DNA from: Tritrichomonas musculus
Lineage: Eukaryota; Parabasalia; Tritrichomonadida; Tritrichomonadidae
Assembly: GCA_039105265.1 (NCBI GenBank)
Contig: JAPFFF010000009.1
Span: 4,464,001 to 4,528,000 of the forward strand
Reading direction: 5' to 3'
Length of the DNA: 64,000 bases
Position numbers and translations under genes: made by a program. Within the stretch, counting starts at the first letter, position 1. Every line of letters starts with the position of its first letter. This document shows, one piece after another, positions 39,364 through 47,645 of this stretch. The notes under the pieces were generated by a model that was not told where the DNA came from, ran no database searches, and was given only the letters and a program-made list of their open reading frames with translations.

Positions 39364-42300
39364 ATGTTGTCACTTGAAGCCCAAAAAAAGAAATTTCTCT
39401 CTCTTAAATCCAAAAATTCAATTAAGGCTGGTTCTACAGCATATCTTATTTCAGCTTCATGGTTTAACAGATGGAAAAAAGCTGTTGGTATCGATTCTCA
39501 AACATCAAAAGACGAAAAAAAATCTACTGAAAAACCAAAAATTCCTCCAATTAATAACAAAATTCTCCTTATAGATGGACAGTTAAAACCAACTCTTACT
39601 GAAAAATATGATTTTATTATATTATCACCCCCATTATGGAAATTGTTATATGAATGGTATCCAGGCGAAGGCCCAGAAATTCAAGTTAAAATAATTGATC
39701 ATCCAGTTGAGCATATTCCTGTTCCAATTATTCATGAATTAACCTTCAGCGTTTATTATTCAAAAAATTTAAATACAAACGACATAGAAACAAAAGAGAA
39801 AACCGACAATCCAAGCAGCGAAAGGGAGACATCGAATTTAAATTTTGTTGATATCAAAGTTAATAAATATCAGAAAATACTTGATATTAAAGAAAAAGTA
39901 TGCGATATTCTTGGAATCGATCCTGATACAGCAATTATTCGTGATTTTTGGAATTATAACAGTTTACCACCTCTTCAAGATGATGCTTATATTTACAATA
40001 AACATCTTGTTGATACCCAAGAGCTACTTTTACAAATTAAAGATACAAAAAGTCCAATGGCACAACGCAGAAATCGCCTTGTTTCTCGTACTAATTCATC
40101 AATGACAATGGGAAATACCCCTTTTTTATCATTCATTCCACGCACCCAAGGCCATGTTGGACTTTCAAATCTAGGTAATACATGCTTTTTCAACAGCGCT
40201 GTTCAAGCTCTTTCGCATACAGAAATGCTTGCAGCCTTTTTTATGAATGCTAATTGGAGAGAAAATATCAATAGCACCAACCGTTTTTCGACCAATGGAA
40301 TTATAACAAATGCATATGCTCAAATTGTGAACGATATATGGAACAAAAATTTCCTTTTCTTATCACCAAAGCGATTATTTGACGTCGTTGCAAAATATGC
40401 ACCAAGATTTGGCGATCATATGCAGCACGATTCACAAGAGTTAATGATGTTTCTTTTAGATGGCTTACATGAAGATTTAAACAGAGCAAATAAGAACGTT
40501 TATATAGAAGGTGTTGAAGGCGATTCTTCTTCTCAACAAGTTGCTGCGGAAGCGGCATGGAAAAGACATAAATTGACAAATGACAGCATTATTGTTGACT
40601 TATTTCATGGACAGCTAGAATCTCAATTAGAATGTCCAAATTGTCATTGCAAGAAGATTGTTTTTGACCCCTACTTATGTGTAACGTTACCAATGCCAAC
40701 AGAGAAAATGTGTTCAGTCAAATATTTATATGTTCCCTATGATATGAAACAAGTTCGACAATTTGTTAAAATTCGTGTAATTACGTCAAGAGAAGAAGAC
40801 GATGTCAGAAATGATGCTATCGAACGATTCAACATTCTTTCCAATAAAACAGAAAATGAGACTAAAACCGAAGATGGCGATAATTCAAATTCAAACACCA
40901 CTGAAATTGATGAGCATAAAGACTGTTTAATTATTGAAAGAGATGATTTAATTAGCAATTATGGAGTTAAATTACCGCCAAGCCTAAATTTAAGGAAAAT
41001 TGTATATATAGTTTTTGAAGTTCCAGATAACAGAAAGCTTTATACCTTAGCATCGGTTCATGCCGAAGTTCAGAAAAAAGCAAATGGTATTATTGCTGAT
41101 GGTCCAGTTCTTGTTGAAGTTCCTGAAGAAGTACTTATGGATCAAGAAAAAATAATTCAGATAATTAATCATCCGAAATCGAAGAAAACAAAAAAGAACC
41201 AAAAGCAGAAAAAATCCAAGAAAACTCAAAAGAAAAGCAAAACCATTAAATCTAAGAAGATCCAAACGAAAAAGAAAGAAGAAATCGAAAAGAAAAATGG
41301 TAATGAATCAACAATTGTCACACGAAGTGCAATGCGAACAAGATCTCAAACAACAACAGTAACCACACGAAATAGACGATCAACTCGCACCAAAGAAGAG
41401 ACAGTTCATCTTTATATGCGAACTAGAAGCCATGATAAAAACAAAAAACCTGAAAAAGAAGAAGAACAAGAAGAAATCGACGAATATGAAGAAGAAGAAA
41501 ATAATGAAGAAGAAAATGACAACGAAGAAGAAGAGGAAGGAAACGATGACAATGATGATCAGATTTTATCTATTTTCAAATCTATTTCAGATAACATGCA
41601 AAAAGCTTCTCAAGAGAGATTCAATGTTTATTGGGAAGAAACATCTTTTCCTTTGATTGATTCGCATCGTCAAATGGATCTCGATGTTTCCACAACGATA
41701 TCTCGGAAATTAAAAGATTCTCTCGAAGGTTTGTCCGATAAAAGAATGTTTGCAGAACCCGTTAACGTTTATAATTACTATGAAAATGAAGAAATCGGCA
41801 AATTGATCAACACATTACGTCTTACTAACACAAACAACTTTTATTTCTTTGAAAAATCAGAAGATTACTCATATATTTCATCAAATTCTATGAAAATCTC
41901 GTTAAATCCTCTTCTATCACGAACAGCGAAAGGATTTAAATGGCAAGCTCTCATGCCATTATGTAATGCTATTAACAAACCTGAAGAGACTGTAATCACA
42001 CTCAAGAAATGCCTTGAATGCTTCTCATATCCTGACAAATTGGACAAGTTGAATGAATGGTTTTGTCCAACCTGCAGAAAACTTGTTCGCGCAATAGCAA
42101 GACTTGATATATGGAGTGTTCCTGACAACTTGATTCTCCATTTGAAAAGATTTGTTTATAAAGACGGAAATTATAAAAAAGTGTTTGGGAAAATAAACTT
42201 CCCTGAAGTTATTGATATGCAACCATTTGTTCGTGGACCTCAGAAAAATGAAAGTTTGAAATATAAGGTACATGCCATTATTAACCATATTGGAACAATG

Positions 42301-42459
42301 AACGGTGGCCATTACACTACCTCTGCTTTCTCAAATTCTGAGGATAAGTGGTACACCTATAATGATGAGGCCGTTTATCAAACTTCAGAAAATATTACTT
42401 ATTCTGAAATGCCTTATGTGCTGTTTTATCATAGAATCAATGATAATGAAGCTGTTTAG
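39364..42459 (+). CDS. Ubiquitin-specific protease with DUSP and UBL domains (USP4/15 type)
   Basis: A 1031-residue deubiquitinase. Residues about 5-115 form a DUSP domain (YLISASWFNRWKKAVG, LWKLLYEWYPGEGPEIQ) and about 160-230 a ubiquitin-like domain. The catalytic domain starts GLSNLGNTCFFNSAVQALSH with Cys274. The Q/D box HDSQELMMFLLDGLHEDLN follows, zinc-type CxxC pairs occur at CPNCHC and FCPTCRK, and the His box GTMNGGHYTT has His983. Between the two halves of the catalytic domain, residues about 595-745, sits a large insert: a Lys-rich helix, repeated MRTRS phrases and an acidic poly-Glu run. The order DUSP-UBL-USP is that of USP4/11/15. It removes ubiquitin in cytosol or nucleus; the basic insert may carry nuclear-localisation signals. 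Confidence 0.9.
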   Translation: MLSLEAQKKKFLSLKSKNSIKAGSTAYLISASWFNRWKKAVGIDSQTSKDEKKSTEKPKIPPINNKILLIDGQLKPTLTEKYDFIILSPPLWKLLYEWYPGEGPEIQVKIIDHPVEHIPVPIIHELTFSVYYSKNLNTNDIETKEKTDNPSSERETSNLNFVDIKVNKYQKILDIKEKVCDILGIDPDTAIIRDFWNYNSLPPLQDDAYIYNKHLVDTQELLLQIKDTKSPMAQRRNRLVSRTNSSMTMGNTPFLSFIPRTQGHVGLSNLGNTCFFNSAVQALSHTEMLAAFFMNANWRENINSTNRFSTNGIITNAYAQIVNDIWNKNFLFLSPKRLFDVVAKYAPRFGDHMQHDSQELMMFLLDGLHEDLNRANKNVYIEGVEGDSSSQQVAAEAAWKRHKLTNDSIIVDLFHGQLESQLECPNCHCKKIVFDPYLCVTLPMPTEKMCSVKYLYVPYDMKQVRQFVKIRVITSREEDDVRNDAIERFNILSNKTENETKTEDGDNSNSNTTEIDEHKDCLIIERDDLISNYGVKLPPSLNLRKIVYIVFEVPDNRKLYTLASVHAEVQKKANGIIADGPVLVEVPEEVLMDQEKIIQIINHPKSKKTKKNQKQKKSKKTQKKSKTIKSKKIQTKKKEEIEKKNGNESTIVTRSAMRTRSQTTTVTTRNRRSTRTKEETVHLYMRTRSHDKNKKPEKEEEQEEIDEYEEEENNEEENDNEEEEEGNDDNDDQILSIFKSISDNMQKASQERFNVYWEETSFPLIDSHRQMDLDVSTTISRKLKDSLEGLSDKRMFAEPVNVYNYYENEEIGKLINTLRLTNTNNFYFFEKSEDYSYISSNSMKISLNPLLSRTAKGFKWQALMPLCNAINKPEETVITLKKCLECFSYPDKLDKLNEWFCPTCRKLVRAIARLDIWSVPDNLILHLKRFVYKDGNYKKVFGKINFPEVIDMQPFVRGPQKNESLKYKVHAIINHIGTMNGGHYTTSAFSNSEDKWYTYNDEAVYQTSENITYSEMPYVLFYHRINDNEAV

Positions 42460-42953
42460 AATAATATTTTATATTATTAATAAAAATATTATCATTAGAA
42501 ATAATTGAATATTATGAATTGATTTTTATTGTCGAATCAATCAAATGAGTAAATATTATGAATCTGTTTATATAAAGAAAATAATTTATGTTAATAATAT
42601 TCTTTAGTAAATTAATATTTTTGGTTTTGCTTGCATATATACATTATAAATCGATATTGCTATAAAAATGAATCAATTTTAATTCTTGATTATAATCAGA
42701 TAACGAAAAAACAGCAATTTTTAAAATCTCAAAAATAAAATATTCAATTTTTAACTCTCAAAAAGTTTAGCACTTTGACTCGCTGAATGTATTTTTCAGC
42801 CAATCAGAGGGGAATATTTACAATAACTTGACCAATCTTATATTACCAAAATTAACATGTATAAATAAGGTGCTAACCAAATTATTTACGTGAAAATTTC
42901 AATTTAAATTATCTGGCCATTTATGAATTCATAATTTCAAAATACTAAAATCC
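42460..42953. promoter_or_regulatory. Spacer and promoter before the ARL13-like gene
   Basis: 494 bp. It has tcaaaaagttt at 42759-42769, gccaatcagagggg at 42799-42812 and gtataaataagg near 42860. The latter two resemble CCAAT and TATA elements of other eukaryotes, but trichomonad promoters are known to rely on initiator motifs, so this is only noted. Confidence 0.25.
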
Positions 42954-43589
42954 ATGAATGATTTTAATCTCGAAATGCCCGATATGGACAAAGATTTTGA
43001 AAAACTTCTTACTGATATGATGAGTGGAAAAAAGGAAGATGAACCCATACCTGAAATTCCTGATGATTATTCACTTGTATTATTAATGGGTTTAGACGAA
43101 TCAGGCAAAACGTCTTTGATCAATAAACTTGTTTATGATGAATTATTCAAACCTATGCCGACTGATCTTACAGAACACACAAAATATACATATAACAATA
43201 AAAATTTATTTATTCGTGAATTGGGTGGAAGATATAGGTTTAGAGATAGTTGGCCTGAACTGTTTAATGATGCTTCAGCATTAATTTGGGTTGTTGATAT
43301 GATCGATAGAGGGCGTGTTGTTGAATCAAGAGAAGAACTTGAAAAAGTATTAAGTCATCCATCTATTGAAAAAATCCCAGTTCTTGTAATATTTAATAAA
43401 ATTGATTCAAGAATCAAAATGACTCATGAAAAATGTGATGAATTAATGCAAATATCAAAATTGTTTGAAAATCGAAAATATAAAGTTATTGAAACATGTA
43501 ATTTAACATGCGAAAATATGAATGATGGCATTCAATGGATCATTGACAATATAGAACCAAAAGAGAAAACAGAAAGCCACCAAGAATAG
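42954..43589 (+). CDS. ARL13-like small GTPase
   Basis: A 211-residue Arf-family GTPase. A 40-residue acidic N-terminal extension replaces the myristoylated helix (no Gly2). G1 is GLDESGKTS (46-54), G2 Thr70, and G3 reads ELGGRYRFRDSWPELF (89-104): the usual DxGGQ has Glu for Asp and Arg for the catalytic Gln. G4 is FNKID (147-151). Loss of the Gln, no Gly2, and the phrase LSHPSIEKIPVLVIFNKI resemble ARL13, the ciliary GTPase that acts as exchange factor for ARL3. It lacks the long ARL13 coiled-coil tail. It lies tail to tail with the RP2-type gene. Another divergent ARL is the alternative. Confidence 0.6.
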   Translation: MNDFNLEMPDMDKDFEKLLTDMMSGKKEDEPIPEIPDDYSLVLLMGLDESGKTSLINKLVYDELFKPMPTDLTEHTKYTYNNKNLFIRELGGRYRFRDSWPELFNDASALIWVVDMIDRGRVVESREELEKVLSHPSIEKIPVLVIFNKIDSRIKMTHEKCDELMQISKLFENRKYKVIETCNLTCENMNDGIQWIIDNIEPKEKTESHQE

Positions 43590-43768
43590 AATATTTTATT
43601 ATTAATATTTTTTATTTTGGTGTATTTATGACTTAAAATAATTTATATTATGTTTTTTTTAATTTAATTTCAAAGCATGATATTTAAATATCAATAAAAA
43701 AGTAGGAAAAACATCTATTTAGAAAAATAAAATAAAATAAAAAACAAAAAGGAAACACATTATAACTC

Positions 43769-44581
43769 TTAATCAATAAAAATTGGGCTTAGTGTACCGA
43801 TCTGATCAGAGAGTTCATCCTGCGAAGATGATTCAAATTTACAGATAAGATCGTTTCCTTCCTTTTTGACATCTAACATGTGGATTTCTGCTTTATAACT
43901 CATTTCTATAAGCTGTTGGTATTGATTTTCTGGGATTTTGGCAGTAAAAACAGACATCCCTCTTGTTTCACCTTTTTTATGGGTAAAAGGCAAACATTTT
44001 CCACTTGTGTCCATGATATCAAGTTGATTCATTTGTCCACTTACATAAGAAAAGTTTCCTTCATCAGGAGTAAAATCGTGAATGTCTGTCCAACAATTTA
44101 ATAGAGGATCCAGTTTCAGTTGATTCATTTGATCAATTAATTCTGGATAAAATAAAGTTGAACATCCTATTCGGATATTTTTTGATGATTCAACAACAGG
44201 ACCTGACCGAACATGAATGAAAAAATCACAGTTTGTACAGGATCTGCATCTAAATTGGCCACACACAATCTGAAATTTGGAATCGACACAATCACGAATA
44301 AAAACTGATCCTCTAACTGCAGATAAAATTAATTCACAATTAGTACATCGATCTATTGTCATTGAGTCACAAATATCATTTACTATTACTTTACAATTTT
44401 CTAATTCATCAACACAAAATTGATTACCTCCAATGTCGCCTGGCTTTCTTCTAATTTCTTCATCTTTTTTTTGAGTTTGAACAAGCATTTCACGATCAAC
44501 CTGCTTTTTTGGAAATGAAACTTGCTCATTTTTAGCTTTTTTTGAATTTTGGTCATCATCAACAGAATGACAAAGACCCAT
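43769..44581 (-). CDS. RP2: RP2-type TBCC-domain protein (ARL3 GAP)
   Basis: A 270-residue orthologue-like protein of retinitis pigmentosa 2. The N-terminus MGLCHS has the Gly2 myristoylation and Cys4 palmitoylation pattern of RP2, placing it on membranes. Residues about 45-165 form the Cys-rich TBCC beta-helix. GQFRCRSC carries Arg111 and VVESSKNIRIGC carries Glu131, spaced exactly as the arginine finger Arg118 and Glu138 of human RP2. WTDIHDFTPDEGNFSYV matches the end of that domain, and the C-terminal 90 residues are a ferredoxin-like region. RP2 stimulates GTP hydrolysis by ARL3 and releases lipidated cargo for the flagellum. Its neighbour is an ARL13-like GTPase. Confidence 0.82.
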   Translation of the reverse strand: MGLCHSVDDDQNSKKAKNEQVSFPKKQVDREMLVQTQKKDEEIRRKPGDIGGNQFCVDELENCKVIVNDICDSMTIDRCTNCELILSAVRGSVFIRDCVDSKFQIVCGQFRCRSCTNCDFFIHVRSGPVVESSKNIRIGCSTLFYPELIDQMNQLKLDPLLNCWTDIHDFTPDEGNFSYVSGQMNQLDIMDTSGKCLPFTHKKGETRGMSVFTAKIPENQYQQLIEMSYKAEIHMLDVKKEGNDLICKFESSSQDELSDQIGTLSPIFID

Positions 44582-44670
44582 TTGATATGTTAAGCACGTT
44601 TAATAAAACAAAAGTAAAAATTTGTAAATATATTTGGTCAAAGAGACCGTTTAATTCCCCGCTATTTCTA

Positions 44671-45069
44671 ATGGATACAAAAGTCATTAATATTCCTCCA
44701 GTTAATCGTGCTGAGAGCCAGCCTAATCCCAACACGAAAATACGAGTACACACAGAATCAACAGAAGAAAATCAAGGGGATACTTCAAATGCCAAATCCC
44801 AACAACAAAACGCTAATGACAATACAACAAAACAGCATTCTCGTCCAATCAAAGAAATCAGAGGAATTCTTAAATGTAAAATGAAACAAAAAACTTTCGT
44901 CGTTGTTTTTGCTGATACAGAAAAAGAAGAAACTGTACCCATAGCTCAATTACACAAATTTTATACAAAAGAACTCCTCGACTTTTATGAAGCTCATATT
45001 GAGCAAGCCCCTCTTTCCCAAAAAAGTACAGCGGACAATAGCAAACCTCCTTCGCCATCAAACACATAA
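44671..45069 (+). CDS. Small chromoshadow-domain-like protein
   Basis: A 132-residue protein starting MDTKVINIPPVN. The frame is open back to an ATG at 44542, but that part overlaps the RP2 start and is not protein-like, so I take 44671. Residues 1-58 are disordered (Gln/Asn/Thr-rich). Residues about 60-112 read RGILKCKMKQKTFVVVFADT and then VPIAQLHKFYTKELLDFYEA, with the strand pattern and closing helix of a chromoshadow domain, as at the C-terminus of HP1. No chromodomain is present. If right, it could dimerise and bind PxVxL partners in chromatin. A stand-alone domain of other type is possible. It is divergent from RP2. Confidence 0.5.
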   Translation: MDTKVINIPPVNRAESQPNPNTKIRVHTESTEENQGDTSNAKSQQQNANDNTTKQHSRPIKEIRGILKCKMKQKTFVVVFADTEKEETVPIAQLHKFYTKELLDFYEAHIEQAPLSQKSTADNSKPPSPSNT

Positions 45070-45321
45070 ATTTTTGTTCTCAACTTATGTAATTTAGTTT
45101 TAAATGAATAATAAAGAAAAAAGGAAATACTAATTTTATTACAGTGAATCTATCTAGAAATCACCAAACAAATTGATGGATAATATTAACACCATGATAT
45201 TAATTTATTAATTAATATTATAAATAAGATAAAAAACTAGATCAGTTATTTCTTTTCACTTCTTGGCACGATTATACCATAATAATTTTAAAAATGCAAA
45301 TATAGTTTTTCTTTTTTTTTT

Positions 45322-46788
45322 TCACCTTTTATATGGCTTCTTTCTATCATCATCTCTTCTATCTTGACGGTAATTTTTACCTTTTCCTTTGTAATGACTA
45401 CTATCATCACTGTGATGATGTTTATAATTTGAATTATCACTTTTATTACTTCTATAAGACCTATCTCGATATTGCTCTTTATCTCGACTATCACGATTAT
45501 CACGCCCATCACGACCCTTATTGCCATCACGATTATCACGATAATTCCAATTGTTGGAATTATCTCTCCGTTGGTAAGATTGGCGAGACTGCCGATTTCC
45601 TTGGGTGCTATTATCATTAGCAAGATCAAATGATTCAACCGGATTAAAAACGAGAACCTGATATTGCTTCATTTTTTCAGTTCGCTGCCTCATCGTGAAA
45701 TCAGGTCTTGATAAAAAGCATAAAAGAAGAGATTGATCATATACATCACTGTTATGACGGAAATCTTTTTCGCTTTTGAGCTGTTTATATGATTTATAGC
45801 AACGTTCACGAAATATTGATATGTCAGCAATGTCTTTACCAATAAAGGTGCCAGGATGAAGTGTATCTTCAGTGCAAATTGCTTGGGGAGAACTCCAATT
45901 AATTGTACCAAACCATTTATATTTTAGATTATCCAAATCATTATTCTCCTCGGTTTCGCTTTTATTGTCATTATCATTAGTAATATCAACTTCATTACTT
46001 TCAGGCGCAATTAATTTTAGTCGATTAAAGAGACAGCCACCATTTCGAGTTGATATTCCAGTAACAATATAATTGAAACTTCTACCAAAAATATTAAAAA
46101 ATTGTGTGCATAAATAACCTAAATTCATTTGTTGTTGTCTTGGAGTTGATTGGATTATGAAAAGAACCATTTGGAAAACTAAATCATGAGTAAATTTTTC
46201 TTCAATTCTGCATTGAAATATAAAAAACTTCATTAGCATTAAGATAGGGAGAGATGATGGATACATTTGAATAATAGATTTTTCTCTTTCACCTCTAATA
46301 ATACCTTCAATATTATTAAATGAAATATGAACGTGAAAAGCAAAGGGTTTTTCTATTCCTTGGATAGTTAGACCTACTATTTGACTCTTTCTAAGGATTT
46401 GAATTGATGTCAAATGTTTGTTTAGAAAATCAAGTTTTTCTTCTAAAGGATGATCATCTTCTGGAGTATTAAGAATCGTAAATTGAATGGCATCGCCTGG
46501 CATAATTGTATTGGAGAGTGTAGAACCAATAAAAACAACGCGAGCATCTGGCCATATCAAACTAACAGCAGTTTGAATACGAACAAGAATGATGTGAATA
46601 AGCTGTTTTTCTTCTGATGTTGGCAAAATCCAACGGGTGAAATCCAATATTTCTCTATGAAGACAGAGGTCTGAATTACTATGACGATATTCATTACCTA
46701 AACACCAAGGACAATCATTACTAGGACGACTGCAAGATATAACTTGTACAGAAGAACACAATGAATCTAATTGAGAAAGAGAAATCAT
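45322..46788 (-). CDS. Trf4/TENT4-like nucleotidyltransferase, catalytic acids missing
   Basis: A 488-residue member of the Trf4/PAPD5 non-canonical poly(A) polymerase family by overall match: FTRWILPTSEEKQLIHIILV, FIGSTLSNTIMPG, SLPILMLMKFFIFQCRIEEK, and NLGYLCTQFFNIFGRSFNYI then TGISTRNGG, and a PAP-associated domain to about residue 350. The GS motif (Gly88-Ser89) remains, but the D-x-D aligned with PTSDIDLVV is A100-I-Q102, and the third acid (KVDISFN) is His154 in HVHISFN. Catalysis should be impossible. Residues about 390-488 form an Arg/Asp/Ser/Tyr-rich RNA-binding-type tail. A structural role, perhaps as a TRAMP-like scaffold or RNA-binding subunit, is inferred. The frame is intact and looks constrained, so it is not a plain pseudogene. 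Confidence 0.75.
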   Translation of the reverse strand: MISLSQLDSLCSSVQVISCSRPSNDCPWCLGNEYRHSNSDLCLHREILDFTRWILPTSEEKQLIHIILVRIQTAVSLIWPDARVVFIGSTLSNTIMPGDAIQFTILNTPEDDHPLEEKLDFLNKHLTSIQILRKSQIVGLTIQGIEKPFAFHVHISFNNIEGIIRGEREKSIIQMYPSSLPILMLMKFFIFQCRIEEKFTHDLVFQMVLFIIQSTPRQQQMNLGYLCTQFFNIFGRSFNYIVTGISTRNGGCLFNRLKLIAPESNEVDITNDNDNKSETEENNDLDNLKYKWFGTINWSSPQAICTEDTLHPGTFIGKDIADISIFRERCYKSYKQLKSEKDFRHNSDVYDQSLLLCFLSRPDFTMRQRTEKMKQYQVLVFNPVESFDLANDNSTQGNRQSRQSYQRRDNSNNWNYRDNRDGNKGRDGRDNRDSRDKEQYRDRSYRSNKSDNSNYKHHHSDDSSHYKGKGKNYRQDRRDDDRKKPYKR

Positions 46789-46833
46789 TATTTCTAATTT
46801 AACGGGATTACGATAGTTAATAATTTCAAGTTA

Positions 46834-46858
46834 ACCAAAAAAAAAAAAAAAAAAAAAT
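46834..46858. repeat. Homopolymer A tract upstream of the Trf4-like gene
   Basis: A run of over 20 A between the start of the Trf4-like gene and the end of the next minus-strand gene, in a spacer of only 109 bp. Confidence 0.8.
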
Positions 46859-46897
46859 TTAAAAAAATTAGTAAATTCAAACAATTTAGTAAGGCAT

Positions 46898-47494
46898 TCA
46901 TTCGCTTTGCATTTTTGGACTTTTCCTAATTAATGGGCTTTGATTATTTTCATCAGATACGCTTTTCATATCATTTTTATTTGAATCGTTTAGAGAAGTA
47001 GTTGAAAAAGATACAACCATTAACGGCTTAGCAGATTTGACCGGTGCACTCACTTTTTTAATATTAGGAAGTTCATATTTCATTCTAAAAGATCCAGAAG
47101 GCGAATTAGGTGATGACTTTATATTAGACGTAGACGCCGACTGTCTTATGGGTTTAATATCAGTCATTAGAAATCCAAAGCGATGCTTTGCTGGCTGAAT
47201 ACCTAATTTAAAAATTGATTTTTGTTCATTTGATGTATTCTCAATTTTTACAGAAGGAGATGGAGGAATGTATTCAATCTTTTGATCTTTTTCATCAAAA
47301 GAAGAAGAAGATTCTTTATGTAAAGTTTTATTATTTAAATGAGAGTTTTTTAAAATTGAGGTTGGTGAAGATGGTGAACGGCTCAGCTTGAAATCATCGA
47401 TCGAAAGCGAAGTAGGGCCAAATTGTGCTAATTTCCTGGCAATCAATAGATTGTCAATGCTGCTTTCACGATCTATTTCAAATCGAGACTTCAT
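46898..47494 (-). CDS. Unknown Ser/Pro-rich protein, 198 residues
   Basis: Not recognised. The sequence is predicted disordered and dense in proline-directed phosphorylation sites: SRSPSSPTSILK, YIPPSPSVKIE, SSPNSPSGSFRM, QSPLIRKSPK. The N-terminus MKSRFEIDRESSIDNLLIAR may form a helix. It has no signal peptide or membrane segment. It lies between the Trf4-like gene and the initiator-binding-like gene on the same strand. Codon use resembles the neighbours, so it is probably a real regulatory or scaffold-type protein. Confidence 0.65.
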   Translation of the reverse strand: MKSRFEIDRESSIDNLLIARKLAQFGPTSLSIDDFKLSRSPSSPTSILKNSHLNNKTLHKESSSSFDEKDQKIEYIPPSPSVKIENTSNEQKSIFKLGIQPAKHRFGFLMTDIKPIRQSASTSNIKSSPNSPSGSFRMKYELPNIKKVSAPVKSAKPLMVVSFSTTSLNDSNKNDMKSVSDENNQSPLIRKSPKMQSE

Positions 47495-47645
47495 AATTTT
47501 ATAAAATCTAAGGTCGACGATACATTCTCAAAATGACCAAAGAAATAAAAAAGCAAATATCTCCATTACAAATAAAGATTACAAAAAACAAAACATTAAT
47601 TATGATATTGACATTTTATTTCTTATATAATATACAAAAATTAAT

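Noticed and set aside
42800-42870. CCAAT and TATA boxes upstream of the ARL13-like gene
   Set aside because: Strings exist, but trichomonad promoters are known to use initiator-type elements and A/T-rich DNA yields TATA strings often.
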